From an uncultured Verrucomicrobiae bacterium (lineage in GTDB: Bacteria > Verrucomicrobiota > Verrucomicrobiia > Limisphaerales > AAA164-E04), in the NCBI GenBank assembly GCA_951813855.1, contig OX638380.1, positions 2,114,876 through 2,178,875 on the forward strand: a DNA stretch of 64,000 nucleotides. Direction: 5' to 3'. Under the pieces are notes generated by a model. It was not told the origin of the DNA. It saw only the letters and a list, made by a program, of their open reading frames with translations, and made no database searches. This document shows, one piece after another, positions 35,916-45,488 of this stretch (position 1 is the first letter of the stretch; each line of letters opens with the position of its first letter). The position numbers and the translations under genes are program-made.

Positions 35916-37382
35916 ATGACCGGAGAAAAAAACCAGTGCCGGGCGCCTCGGATCGTCCCGGGCCGTAATCCGACTCTGACTGTCGGCTTGTTAGTTTTCT
36001 GGACTATCGTTACCGTCTTGATCCTCTGGAAGGTAGCCTTCGACGACGCTCCGGCTCACTTCTCCACCCACGAGGGAACCGGCTTCGGGACCGATTGGAT
36101 GGAACGGGTTCGCGAATGGTTTTTTCTGGCGCAATTGAACTTCGGTTGGGCTTTGCCAAGCGCGCTTTTCTCGCCCTACGTGCTATGGCTGGGTTGGCGA
36201 TTTCATTTACGGCGCAAAAAACTGTGGCCGTTTTTTGCGGTGTTGACCATGGGCGGGTTAATTTTCGCCGGCGGCGCCACTTGGCTCTCTCAGCGCATTG
36301 CGGCCCGGCAGTTCGGCACGATCACCCTCGTAATCAGTAAACAAACCCAACCGGCAACCGCCGAATCGGAGATCCGATTTTTCCCCGTTCCCGACAACGG
36401 AATTTCGTCCAACTCGATCGAGTTGACCACCACGTTCCAGGGGCTCCCCTGGGCAACGAACCTGAGCTTAGCCAAAATTCATCGGCTGAGCCAATCGCTT
36501 ATGCTCGCCCTCAGCAACAGCACGTCTCAAATCGTTTCGAACGACGCGAGCGATTCCGCCGAATTCAATCGACTCGATCTCAACCAATTGTTCAAGGATA
36601 TGTCCTTGAACTCCACTATGAGCGATCAGGTCCGACAAATCCTGGTCCACGGCCGCCGTTCCAGCAAAAAGGAGTTCGCCTTTCACTCGTTCGCCTACGT
36701 CGGTTTGATGGGATTAGTTCACGCGCTAGCTTTTTACCACCACTCTCGAAAGCAGGAGATTCAAGCCGAAATCCTGAGCAACCGCTTGAACGAAGCTCAA
36801 TTGAAAACCCTGCAGGATCAGTTGAGGCCGCATTTCCTATTTAACACCCTTAACAGTATTTCGGTTCTCGTCCGCCGGAATCCGGCGGAAGCCGAAGAAA
36901 TGCTAATTGCCTTGAGCGAGCTGTTACGCGCCGGTTTGAACGGAACTCAGAACCACGAAATCCCGTTCCGGGAAGAATTGGCCCTCCTTGACCGCTACGT
37001 GGGCATACTCCTCATGAGATTCGGAGACCGGCTCCGCTTCGAACGGGACATCGAAGAATCCACGCTCGATTGCCTGTCACCGCGGCTGTTGCTGCAGCCG
37101 CTAGTCGAGAACGCCATTTGTCACGGCATCGAACCCTCCGGGAATGCGGGCACGGTCCGGATCGTCGCTCGCAAAGCAAACAACCGCCTCCAAATCGAGG
37201 TCGAAGACGACGGCGTCGGATTCCAGTCCGGCCGGTCGCCGGCAGACCAAGGCATCGGCCTGTCGAATCTGGCGAAGCGGCTAGCCACGCTTTACCCCGA
37301 CGAACACGAATTCTCCATCGGCAACCGGCCAGCCGGAGGCACTCGAGTCCGTATCGCTTTTCCCGTTCGAGTCCAACCGTAA
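35916..37382 (+). CDS. LytS/YehU-type sensor histidine kinase
   Basis: 488 residues. Hydrophobic helices near residues 17-37, 70-90, 100-122 and 250-270, with an extracytoplasmic stretch of about 120 residues (125-245) that is probably the sensor. The cytoplasmic part is a His_kinase domain of the LytS/YehU kind with the phosphorylated His306 in LRPHFLFNTLNSIS, then the N-box LLQPLVENAICHGIEP and G-boxes DDGVGF and GIGLSNLAKRL. It passes phosphate to the LytTR regulator that starts one base after its stop. The sensory domain has no family I recognise. The nearest plausible targets are the LRR protein before and the genes after. Confidence 0.93.
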   Translation: MTGEKNQCRAPRIVPGRNPTLTVGLLVFWTIVTVLILWKVAFDDAPAHFSTHEGTGFGTDWMERVREWFFLAQLNFGWALPSALFSPYVLWLGWRFHLRRKKLWPFFAVLTMGGLIFAGGATWLSQRIAARQFGTITLVISKQTQPATAESEIRFFPVPDNGISSNSIELTTTFQGLPWATNLSLAKIHRLSQSLMLALSNSTSQIVSNDASDSAEFNRLDLNQLFKDMSLNSTMSDQVRQILVHGRRSSKKEFAFHSFAYVGLMGLVHALAFYHHSRKQEIQAEILSNRLNEAQLKTLQDQLRPHFLFNTLNSISVLVRRNPAEAEEMLIALSELLRAGLNGTQNHEIPFREELALLDRYVGILLMRFGDRLRFERDIEESTLDCLSPRLLLQPLVENAICHGIEPSGNAGTVRIVARKANNRLQIEVEDDGVGFQSGRSPADQGIGLSNLAKRLATLYPDEHEFSIGNRPAGGTRVRIAFPVRVQP

Positions 37383-37383
37383 C

Positions 37384-38184
37384 ATGACGGGAAAAAACCT
37401 GCCGGAATCGGAGCTTTGCCGCTGTATCGTCGCCGAAGACGAAGCCTTGGCGCACGAGCGCGTTCGATCGTTCCTGGCCAAGGAAACCGGCGTCGAGATC
37501 GTCGCCGAATGCCCGGACGGAGAAAATACCGTCATCGAAGTCGAGCGGCTTCGTCCTCACCTGCTGTTCCTCGACGTTCAAATGCCGAAATTGAACGGGT
37601 TCCAAGTCCTCGAGGCTTTAGACCGGGAAGCGATGCCTGAAGTGATTTTCACGACGGCCCACGACGAATACGCGATCAAAGCCTTCGAATTCAGCGCGGT
37701 GGATTATTTGCTCAAACCCTTTTCCCGAAAACGGTTCCGACAAGCGTTGACCCGAGCCCGGTCGCGGATACGGAGCGCCAGCGGCCAAGACGGCGACCGT
37801 GACCTGGATATTCTCCTGCGCCGCATCCAAAGCTCGATGCAGTCGCCTCGTTTATTGGTCAGGTCCTCGAACGCCGTCCTCTTGCTAAAGGCCGAGGAAA
37901 TCGACCTGGTGGAATCGGCGGGCAATTACGTCCTGTTGCACTCCAGGGGCAACCGCCATATCCATCGCGAAACGATGTCGGCAATCGAAGATCGACTGTC
38001 GGACGCCGGCTTTATGCGCGTCAGCCGCTCCGCAATCGTCAATCTGAACCGGGTAACGCAACTACGCCCCTTGCCGTCCGGCCAGTATGCCGCCGTTCTG
38101 GCCGACGGCCAACGGGTGAACGTCACCTGCCCGTTAAAGGAACTTTACCGCAGATTGAACGGCGAACCGGATCCTGATCCTTAA
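37384..38184 (+). CDS. LytTR-family response regulator
   Basis: 266 residues. The receiver domain (about 10-130) carries the acidic pair (VAEDE), the phospho-acceptor Asp64 in LLFLDVQMP, the switch Thr in IFTTAHDEYA and Lys in YLLKPFSRK. A LytTR DNA-binding domain fills the C-terminal half (about 155-260; LLKAEEIDLVESAGNYVLLH and FMRVSRSAIVNL). Such regulators bind pairs of short direct repeats upstream of target genes, often for cell-wall, adhesion or virulence functions. It is paired with the kinase gene one base upstream and starts without a Shine-Dalgarno sequence. Confidence 0.95.
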   Translation: MTGKNLPESELCRCIVAEDEALAHERVRSFLAKETGVEIVAECPDGENTVIEVERLRPHLLFLDVQMPKLNGFQVLEALDREAMPEVIFTTAHDEYAIKAFEFSAVDYLLKPFSRKRFRQALTRARSRIRSASGQDGDRDLDILLRRIQSSMQSPRLLVRSSNAVLLLKAEEIDLVESAGNYVLLHSRGNRHIHRETMSAIEDRLSDAGFMRVSRSAIVNLNRVTQLRPLPSGQYAAVLADGQRVNVTCPLKELYRRLNGEPDPDP

Positions 38185-38303
38185 TTCCGTCACTCGATAT
38201 CCCCTTCTGTCCCCATTTTTCTCCGCTTGGTCACATTCGGGGGAACAAAACGGGAGCTAAGAGCGTATTAACCAGCAGAGACGGAAAGTCATCGGGCCCG
38301 ATC

Positions 38304-39404
38304 ATGAATAAGAAAATCCTACGCTACGTTCTGTTTGGTTTGGTTCTCGCCGCCGGCCTGCTCTGGTTGGGAAACACGACGTATCGCTCCCTCTGGAACT
38401 TGGCGTCCCTGGACGTTCGCAACGCGCCGCTTTCGAAGGTGGTGAATTCCTTGGCGAGTCAAACCGGCGAAAACATCGTCATCGACCGCCGCTTGGAGGA
38501 AAGCCTCGTCACGCTGGACATCGATAACCTTCCGTTGCGGAAAATCCTGGAACTGATTGGGCAACAAACCGGGAGCGAAGCGAAAACCTTTCATGCGGTC
38601 CATAAATCCCGGCAGGCGCTCGACCGTTTGGCCGACGCCATACAAGAAGGGTCCGAATGGGACGAAACCGATTGGAAGAAACTGAGTGCCCAATACCTTC
38701 CCCGGACAGAATCCCTGAACTCCTCCAGAAATTCCCTGAGGAACGACAGTGACGAAACACCAAAGAGCTTGACCGGCCCTTCCGCCCAATCCGGCTCGAT
38801 CGCCCAAATCAAACTCGATCAGGATGACCTACAAGACGGCGACCTCGACCAGGCGATTCGCGAAAAGTTGCGGAAAGCCGGCGTGGACGATTCGGAGAAA
38901 TTAGGCAAATTCGAAATACCGCCCCCGGCAACCGGCACCGAAGAGAGTCCGACCATTAAAAAAGTCGTCTTCAAACGAAGGGGTCTCCGTTTCTCCGAAG
39001 TCCAGGAATACGGTACCGACTACCTGATGCTCGAATCCCGACTGCAACCAAGGCTGGAACCAGAAAAGGATTATTCCGCAACAACCGAAACGGCCCGAGA
39101 ACTGGCTCGGCAACTCGACGCCGAACACTCGACGGTCTACGCGCTTCTCCCGGTGTCTCATCAAAATCGAATATCGACTCTGGAACTAAGCACGATCGTG
39201 GAAAGCACGATCACCTCCCTGACTTCGGAGGATCCCCGAGGCGTCAACTTCTACCAAACGGCGGCCGAGCATATCGGCACCCAGTTCTCCGACACGCTCC
39301 AAAAAGAAAAAGACCGCGAAATGATGGAATTGACCCCGGAACAAAAAGTCCAACGACTGCGTAACACCATCCTAGTTCGGAGTAACACCATCCTAAAACG
39401 CTAA
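38304..39404 (+). CDS. Membrane-anchored protein with an STN/secretin-N-like domain
   Basis: 366 residues. Membrane helix at about 7-27 ([18 protein letters not shown]), then a segment (about 33-90) resembling the short STN/secretin-N fold: [18 protein letters not shown] and [18 protein letters not shown]. The rest is hydrophilic and unrecognised (about 100-366). STN domains normally sit at the start of secretins or TonB receptors, but no secretin pore follows here. It lies between the two-component pair and a pseudopilin, so it may belong to a secretion or pilus apparatus. The C-terminus contains a 14-bp direct repeat (GTAACACCATCCTA twice near 39362 and 39382) that duplicates the residues SNTIL. 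Confidence 0.6.
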   Translation: MNKKILRYVLFGLVLAAGLLWLGNTTYRSLWNLASLDVRNAPLSKVVNSLASQTGENIVIDRRLEESLVTLDIDNLPLRKILELIGQQTGSEAKTFHAVHKSRQALDRLADAIQEGSEWDETDWKKLSAQYLPRTESLNSSRNSLRNDSDETPKSLTGPSAQSGSIAQIKLDQDDLQDGDLDQAIREKLRKAGVDDSEKLGKFEIPPPATGTEESPTIKKVVFKRRGLRFSEVQEYGTDYLMLESRLQPRLEPEKDYSATTETARELARQLDAEHSTVYALLPVSHQNRISTLELSTIVESTITSLTSEDPRGVNFYQTAAEHIGTQFSDTLQKEKDREMMELTPEQKVQRLRNTILVRSNTILKR

Positions 39405-39435
39405 CCGCCGCTCGCCGGCTCCAATCGAAAATCCC

Positions 39436-40089
39436 ATGAACCCTCCTCAGAATCGTTCTCCCCAAGCGTTCACCCTAATCGAACTACTCGTGGTTTTGGC
39501 CATTATCGGCATCCTTTGCGGCCTCCTCTTACCGGTTCTCGGTTCAGCAATAAACAAAGCCAACAACGTGAACTGCCTCAGTAATCTCAAGCAACTGGGC
39601 CTAGCCACGCGCCTGTACACCGACGATAACGGCGGGAGACTTCCGGCGATCGAGCTCCTGCCCTCCATGCCGGTGAATCCCCCGATACCGTTGCCGAGCG
39701 CCGTCGACGTTTTCAGAACCTATGTCGGCGATTCGCAGTCCACGAAATCCCCCAAAATCTTCCGTTGCCCGAACGATCGTTTCGATTACTACGAAAAAGA
39801 GGGATCGAGTTATCAGTGGAATATCAAGTTGAATGGACGAAGAATGGACAAACCCAGGTCGGAAATGTTTATAGTGATCGTACAGGTACAGGACAGCCCC
39901 AATGTCGACAATCGGCCAGAAACCGTGAGGGACCATACCGAACTCTTGCACTTTCCCCCGCACAGCACACCGTTGTTTTTCGATTACGACCGATTCCATC
40001 TCCGCGGCACCCATCCGGGAAAAAACGCGGTGTTCATGGACGGTCATGTCTCGCCGTTGACCATGAAAAGCCTGGACCAAACCGAATGA
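39436..40089 (+). CDS. Type II/IV pseudopilin (H-x9-DG-like)
   Basis: 217 residues. The prepilin peptidase site and methylation motif lie in [19 protein letters not shown] (cleavage before Phe, Glu at +5), followed by the hydrophobic stalk helix and [25 protein letters not shown], the usual first-domain block. The C-terminus ends [18 protein letters not shown], the H-x9-DG-like signature of the large pseudopilin group of Planctomycetes, Lentisphaerae and Verrucomicrobia. It would be processed by a prepilin peptidase and assembled at the inner membrane. It follows the STN-like gene by 31 bp, probably in one operon. Confidence 0.9.
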   Translation: MNPPQNRSPQAFTLIELLVVLAIIGILCGLLLPVLGSAINKANNVNCLSNLKQLGLATRLYTDDNGGRLPAIELLPSMPVNPPIPLPSAVDVFRTYVGDSQSTKSPKIFRCPNDRFDYYEKEGSSYQWNIKLNGRRMDKPRSEMFIVIVQVQDSPNVDNRPETVRDHTELLHFPPHSTPLFFDYDRFHLRGTHPGKNAVFMDGHVSPLTMKSLDQTE

Positions 40090-40718
40090 ACCTCGGCCGG
40101 CATCACCTTTTGGCGCCTCGGGTTATCGCCGTCCGATAGCGCCCGGTAGCCGGACGCCTCGAATCGTGAGACGCAACAGTCGAAGGTCTTCCGAAGAAAC
40201 CGTTCGATTTTACCCTTGTAGTCGATCGATAAATGCAAAACCCGGCGTTTAATCGTCGCCACCATTCAAGGCTATCCAAGTAACGCATCCGTTTCATCCT
40301 TGACTGGGCCGTGAGTTACTTGGTCAAATCCCCTACGTGGGCAGTGTCCTATCGTGAGCAATGGGGAGATCATCGATATAACAATGACCGGCACCGAGAT
40401 CTCCGGATGCACCGATGACCGGGCCGAGCGGCAGGTCGGGGACCGGATCGTTGAGACCGGCAGCCAGCACTATCTGATCGCTGACGGCCGCATCGGCTAC
40501 TCTCGCCTGATTGCCGCCCCGGCCGGAATGCCTTCCAGAGATCGCTGGGCAGCGAACCCGGCACGCCCCCACCTCAAATTCCGGATAGATCGGCTATCTT
40601 CGAGGCATCGCGGTGAAAGTGGATTTGGCAACGGCAAAAGTGGTGGAGAGCGAAAATTAGGGTTGGGACTCAGGCACGTAGGCAGTTTCTAACAAACAAC
40701 GGTTTTTAACCTTTTTTG
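40090..40718. other. Accessory stretch with IS66-type tips
   Basis: No supported gene. It holds a 9-bp inverted repeat (CCAAGTAAC 40276-40284 and GTTACTTGG 40315-40323), a degenerate IS66-type tip (TACGTGGGCAGTGTC, 40334-40348) and a better tip (CACGTAGGCAGTTTC, 40675-40689), both in the same orientation. A plus-strand frame from a GTG at 40354 runs exactly to this second tip and ends in a peptide shared with the repeat near 61.8 kb. It looks like a scar of one or more excised elements. Confidence 0.4.
40618..40689 (+). repeat. 72-bp dispersed repeat ending in an IS66-type tip, copy 1
   Basis: Aligns without gaps to the reverse complement of 61773-61844, with about 13 mismatches in 72 bases. 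The last 15 bases are the IS66-like tip. Both copies encode SGFG.GK.GGERKL.L.L.HVGS, so the repeat may be the 3' end of a mobile gene. Confidence 0.75.
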
Positions 40719-40874
40719 ATGAAATATCTCATTGTTTCAGCAATTGGAATTGCGATATTGCTTAGCTATTTTTTGTTTAACGGGAGTTTATGGACTCAGT
40801 GGTCTAAAACAATGGAAGAAGAGGTGCGTCTCGCAAAGCAACACCGTCTAAGAGCGGAAGAATTTGAAAAATGA
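40719..40874 (+). CDS. Small membrane protein in AT-rich island
   Basis: 51 residues starting MKYLIVSAIGIAILLSYF with one membrane helix (4-20) and a charged, probably helical tail (WSKTMEEEVRLAKQHRLRAE). No family recognised. Base composition is much more AT-rich than the surrounding genome. The stop TGA at 40872-40874 is followed nine bases later by the next ATG, itself preceded by a strong GAGGAGG, so the two probably form a transferred pair. The gene begins about 30 bp after an IS66-type tip. Confidence 0.5.
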   Translation: MKYLIVSAIGIAILLSYFLFNGSLWTQWSKTMEEEVRLAKQHRLRAEEFEK

Positions 40875-40883
40875 GGAGGCAGA

Positions 40884-41547
40884 ATGGTGGGAGAGCAGAC
40901 GGGAGTGGGTCGAATTTTTCCGTATAAAGCGACTTACCATCCTGAAATCAAATTCAATTCTGAATTGCTTAAAGAACCTGACATACCTAAACCCGACAGG
41001 ATGGAGTACCTTAATAGACCAGAAAACATTATGCAAAACCTAGAAGAGTATGATGAAGCCCGCCAGTCTTACTCAGAAAAATATAACACTGAGTTGAGAA
41101 AGAAAGAAAGAAGTTGCGGCAAATCACAGCATGCTCAAGGGTTTTTATGAAAATAACGACAGATATTCGGAAGCATTCCAATTGTTCTATAATATAATGA
41201 ATGAATATGGTTATGCCGAGAACACGGTAATGATGGCCTTTGCCTTTAATCCATTGCTGGATTATCATAAAGCTGCGTTACATGACCCGGATGAAATAGC
41301 TCCCAATGGTCGAACATGGAGGGAAAATATGCAAAGTGGTTCGAAAGGTCTTGTTGCGAATCTGACTTATGACGGAGTGCATTTATATGGAGACCCCAGA
41401 CCCAGTCGTGAACAGGCAAAACTTATCAGAGACAGATTGTTGGCGGAAATACCTTCAGAAAAGTTTACAGAACTTAGTGCCGGGTTCCCATCCATTTTGG
41501 AATACCGAGATGAATTGGAAGAAGGTGACTCATTGCTATACCGTTGA
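40884..41547 (+). pseudogene. AT-rich hypothetical gene, probably frameshifted
   Basis: Two frames follow each other: 40884-41150 (88 residues) and 41131-41547 (138 residues), the second shifted by one base. The second frame is already open upstream of its ATG, back to about 41095, through a purine run GAGAAAGAAAGAAAGAAG near 41092. A one-base slip there would join them into one hydrophilic protein of about 220 residues (NTELRKKE joined to VANHSMLKGFYENN). No domain is recognised. The start at 40884 has a strong Shine-Dalgarno sequence, unlike resident genes. It could also be two real overlapping genes or programmed frameshifting. Confidence 0.5.
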
Positions 41548-41628
41548 ATGTGTCTATGCGTTTGTCGATAACAGCCTGCTTTTTTACAAATTAAACATTA
41601 CTTTTCAAAATGTTTAAATCATGCGTTA

Positions 41629-41730
41629 TTGCACCGCGACGAGCGATTCTGCAAATTGAACTGTATTCTCTTTAGACAATCTCCAGACGAAATCGTACTC
41701 GGGGATCAAGCGTTGAACCCAAGCTTCCAG
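41629..41730 (+). pseudogene. Decayed IS66-like start region
   Basis: Similar in sequence to the reverse complement of about 200-276, the start of the truncated IS66-like element at the left edge: GCGACGAGCG ATTCTGCAAATTGAAC here against the GCGAGCGTTTCTGCAAATC region there, with the GGGGATCAA block also shared. It carries stops and no following transposase core, so only a fragment remains. Confidence 0.4.
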
Positions 41731-43080
41731 GGAGGTCGGCCGGAGAAACTCGTATTAAAAGCGAAGAGGAAGCCAAGGCGGATGTTGTGTTGGTGTCCGC
41801 TTTGTTGTGGGTGCCGGTTCTGTTGGCATGAGCAGGCGTTTATTACGCTACCTGGAAATTCGTTGCTTATTGATTCGTTGGCTCCGCGTTGGCTTCGCAC
41901 CCGACGGTTTCACTTGTGCCTCTAACGGTTTTCGCAAGATTAGCGAGTTTTGTTACCTGGTACGCTTCGGCCAAGAAATCGACAGCCAAGATGATCGTTG
42001 GCTTGGGTTACACCAGCGTAGGAGTTCTTTGCCTCCCCTGCCCTTCATGTTCGATACCTAGCGCGAACGCCCCAGACGCGAGGCTGTTGAAGCTTATGTT
42101 CAGGCCGAGAAGCGTCGTGCATGGATTTGCGATTTTCACAGCCGTGCGGAGGGGCGGCCATGGTATTATGATGCGGCGGACCGCCGGAATTGGAACGAAA
42201 TCGCCACGACCAAAGGTGACCCGTACGATTATCCAGTATTCATGTTGACGACGGCTGGTGCTGAGTTGGATATCAATACGATAGTACGGATGGTCGCAAG
42301 GGGGAGCGCTTGTCGATGGAACATGCTGCGATTTGGAACGAGGATCGGCAATAAAATCGGTTCGTGAGCGGCTTGCGGCCCGGGTAGCGGCAGAAAAGAG
42401 GAAGTATCGCCCCGCCCAATTTCACTGTCGGTACATATTGTCGAACCCGATCCGCCGACATCTTCCCCCCCATCTGCGCCCAGCAGGTCAGATCAAGGCG
42501 TTAGCCGCGAATGGTCGAAGCATGATCGCCGCCGGACAAGCGGACATGCGCCGCTTGGAGGAGCATATGAAGTCGAAGCCGACTCCGAAACGCGAGGAAT
42601 GATGGTGACGGCAATTTACCGAATATTTACGGTTTCGCTCTCGATCCAGACTGTGAAAGACACCTGCTTCCGCCGCGGTCCGTGCGCCTCGATACCAAAA
42701 TTTGAGTCTTACCCCCGTCCGAAGTCCGCCATACGGCGGCAAATCTACGCGTCTCCGAAAATCGGGCAACGGCGACCAGTTTCCGAAGCTTCAGACGGGC
42801 CAATTCGCCTCAGAGCGCCGCAGGGGCATATTTCTCTCCGAACTGCCGGAAAAAACGAAGAAACACAACATGGTCTCGGAAACGATCCCGCCGCCATAAC
42901 AGAAAAACCGCGGAACGGTTGACGAACCCGTCGACCACGGCACTGGCAACCATAACTCCCGAATCGGAAATTCGTGTTTTTTTTCGGTGCCTTGAGTTAC
43001 GATTCGATCTTTCGATTCGCCGGCGATAACCGAATCCGAATTGCCGGCAAACCACCTGATTTCCAAACGAACTTGTCATC
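41731..43080. other. Degraded coding remnants between accessory island and coaB
   Basis: Plus-strand pieces of what looks like one old gene lie in different frames: a hydrophobic stretch at about 41780-42060, an aromatic-rich frame at about 42062-42370 (VQAEKRRAWICDFHSRAE, no start codon, preceded by TAG) and a basic frame at 42333-42602 (MIAAGQADMRRLEEHMKS). None has a proper start and family, so I treat them as decayed. From 42603 to 43080 I see no gene; the promoter of the CoaB gene should be near its end. Confidence 0.35.
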
Positions 43081-43755
43081 ATGCTTCGGGCTATCGTTAC
43101 GGCCGGTCCTACCTACGAACCGCTGGACCGGATGCGGCATTTGAGCAACCATTCGACTGGGCGCCTGGGAATCGAATTGGCCAATCATCTCACCCGGCGG
43201 GAAGTTTCGGTCACCCTGCTCAAGGGCCAGTTGGCCACTTGGAGCGGCGAATCCTCGGCCCGGAAAATCATTCCCTTCACGACCGGGAACGACCTTGGGG
43301 ACAAACTGAAAAAACTCGCGCTCGAACCTTGCGACGCCGTTTTTCACGCGGCAGCGGTAAGCGATTTCCGTTTCATCGATATCCGCTCCCCGGACCGGAT
43401 CCATGACGGCCGAACCATCGGCGAAGGAAAGATACCGACCGGCGACGGACAGCTCGTAGCGACCCTGGCACCGACCCGGAAAATCCTGCCCCTGCTCCGC
43501 GGCCTGTTTCCCCGGGCTTGGATAGTCGGCTGGAAATACGAAATCGAAGGCGACCGCGACTCGGCCTTGGCTCGAGCCGAAAAACAATTGCGCCGGGGCG
43601 AAACCGACCTGTCGGTGGCGAACGGCCCGGCCTACGGCAAGGGATTCTCCCTGCTGACGGCCGGAAATTCCCTTCGTCATATCGACCGCCGCGACGAACT
43701 CTACCGGGAGCTCTCGGACCGCTTGCTGAAACGCCCGGCTACATCCGATCACTGA
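43081..43755 (+). CDS. coaB: Stand-alone phosphopantothenate-cysteine ligase (CoaB-type)
   Basis: 224 residues, the ligase half of CoaBC without the decarboxylase half. It joins cysteine to 4'-phosphopantothenate on the way to coenzyme A. Family blocks: VTAGPTYEPLDRMRHLSN, HSTGRLGIELANHL and the AAAVSDFRF motif that shapes the nucleotide pocket. The KIKS-like lysine segment reads EGKIPTGDGQLVATLAPTRK, which differs from KI-SG-KKI in the E. coli enzyme, so activity should be checked. A separate CoaC must be encoded elsewhere. It is convergent with argS and overlaps its end by 17 bp. Confidence 0.85.
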   Translation: MLRAIVTAGPTYEPLDRMRHLSNHSTGRLGIELANHLTRREVSVTLLKGQLATWSGESSARKIIPFTTGNDLGDKLKKLALEPCDAVFHAAAVSDFRFIDIRSPDRIHDGRTIGEGKIPTGDGQLVATLAPTRKILPLLRGLFPRAWIVGWKYEIEGDRDSALARAEKQLRRGETDLSVANGPAYGKGFSLLTAGNSLRHIDRRDELYRELSDRLLKRPATSDH

Positions 43756-45463
43756 CCTCGATTCCCAAGAGCGCCAAGCCCTGCCGGATCATCGTCCCGG
43801 CCCGGTCAACCAGCAACAAACGAGAATCCCGCGTTTCGGCAGCGGCCTTGAGAATAGGACAGTTCTCGTAAAGTTGCGCCAAACGGCCCGCCAAGTCGTA
43901 CAAATAACTACAGAGATAATTAGGCCGGTACTCGTCCAGGGCGGCGCGCAACGCCAAGGGAAAATCGATCATCTGCCGAGCCAGATCCAGTTCTTCGCCG
44001 TGTTCGAGACGAATCCGCTTAGTCTCCCGCAGATGCGCTAGATCGCCGCCGTACTTGCGAAAAATCCCGCAAGTGCGCGTATAAGCGTACTGCAAATAAG
44101 GCGCGGTATTGCCTTTCAGCGACAACAGAGTATCCCAATCGAAGACGTAATCGGACTGCCGGTTGGACAACAGGTCGGCGTATTTCACGGCGCCGATCCC
44201 GACGATCGCCGCGATCTTCCGCTTTTGCCCGTCCTTCAGATCGGGATTTTTGGTTTCCACGAATTTCCGGGCCCGTTCTTCGGCTTCGTTCAACAACTCG
44301 GCCAGTCGGATCGTCCCTCCCGAGCGCGTCTTGAACGGCTTGCCGTCCGGTCCCATGATCGAACCGAACCAGACATGAGTCAGCTTCGGTATTTCGTTCT
44401 GCCGCCAGCGGCGCCAGACGCCGAAGAGTTGCCGGAAATGGAGTTGCTGGCGACCGTCGGTCACGTAGACGATTTCGTCCAAAGGCCATTGTCGGCAGCG
44501 GTACTCCAAGGTGGCCAAGTCGGTCGTCATATAGTTGCTCGCCCCGTCGCTTTTGCGAATCATCGCCGGATGCCCTTTCAGGTCCTCCGCCTCGGGAAAA
44601 AACACCATTACGGCGCCTTCACTCTCCTGCGCCAGTCCGGAGGATTTCATTTCCTCGACCAAATCCTGCAGACGGTCGTTATAAAAACTTTCCCCCAGCG
44701 TATGATCGAACGTGACCCCCAAACGGGAGTACAACTCGTCGAACTGCCGACGCGAAAGTTCGATCATCCGGCGCCAGATTTTCCGATTGGCGGCTTCGCC
44801 CCGTTGCAGGGCCACTAATTCCTCCCGAGATCGCCTCAGGGTATCGGGCTCGGTTTCGCACCGTTGATTGATCTGGCGATACAACCGTTCTAACTCCCCC
44901 AGAGCGTCCCATTCCAACGCCGCCGCCTCCAAATCGGTTTTCCAACCCACGATTAACTTGCCGAATTGAGTGCCCCAATCGCCGATGTGATTATCCGTAA
45001 TCACGCGATGTCCCGCAAAGCGAAGCATGCGCGCCAAGCAATCACCCAAATTAGTCGACCGGATATGCCCGACATGCATAGGTTTGGCGACGTTGGGGGA
45101 ACTGAAATCGACCAAGACAGTACGCGGAACCGAAGCCGGCTCGACCAAGCAACGCTCTGGATCGCTCTCGTTCAAGCAGTCTTCAACCGCTTGGTCTCGA
45201 ACTCGAAAATTCAAAAATCCCGGGCCGGCCACCTCGACGCTGCGGCAAACCGAACCGGCCCCCGGCATCCGTTCGGCGATTTCGCCGGCGATTCGGCGGG
45301 CCTGACCGCCCGAACGCTTGGCCAGGGCCATGATCGAGTTGCTCTGATAGTCGCCGAAGCGAGGCGACGGACACTTGCGAATCCGCAGTTCCTCCGGCGG
45401 CCAATCCGGACAAACCTGGGCGCAAGCCTCTCGCAATTCTTCTTCGATTCTTTCGAACAGCAT
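43739..45463 (-). CDS. argS: Arginyl-tRNA synthetase
   Basis: 574 residues, a class I synthetase. The N-terminal tRNA-binding domain (about 1-105) precedes the HIGH motif, here HVGH in SPNVAKPMHVGHIRSTNLGD, then the Rossmann core with DNHIGDWGTQFGK and a degenerate KMSK region KPFKTRSGGTIRL, and a C-terminal DALR anticodon-binding domain (about 450-574, ending RQGLALLGIEVSDRM). Loss of a canonical KMSK is normal in many ArgRS. It lies 25 bp downstream of a PTS EIIA gene on the same strand and its stop region overlaps coaB. Confidence 0.97.
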   Translation of the reverse strand: MLFERIEEELREACAQVCPDWPPEELRIRKCPSPRFGDYQSNSIMALAKRSGGQARRIAGEIAERMPGAGSVCRSVEVAGPGFLNFRVRDQAVEDCLNESDPERCLVEPASVPRTVLVDFSSPNVAKPMHVGHIRSTNLGDCLARMLRFAGHRVITDNHIGDWGTQFGKLIVGWKTDLEAAALEWDALGELERLYRQINQRCETEPDTLRRSREELVALQRGEAANRKIWRRMIELSRRQFDELYSRLGVTFDHTLGESFYNDRLQDLVEEMKSSGLAQESEGAVMVFFPEAEDLKGHPAMIRKSDGASNYMTTDLATLEYRCRQWPLDEIVYVTDGRQQLHFRQLFGVWRRWRQNEIPKLTHVWFGSIMGPDGKPFKTRSGGTIRLAELLNEAEERARKFVETKNPDLKDGQKRKIAAIVGIGAVKYADLLSNRQSDYVFDWDTLLSLKGNTAPYLQYAYTRTCGIFRKYGGDLAHLRETKRIRLEHGEELDLARQMIDFPLALRAALDEYRPNYLCSYLYDLAGRLAQLYENCPILKAAAETRDSRLLLVDRAGTMIRQGLALLGIEVSDRM

Positions 45464-45488
45464 GCCTGACTCTTCGCTTTCCCGCCGG

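Noticed and set aside
40354..40692. 112-residue frame from a GTG ending in the 72-bp repeat
   Set aside because: No domain, GTG without ribosome binding site, composition like non-coding DNA; only the repeat part is counted.
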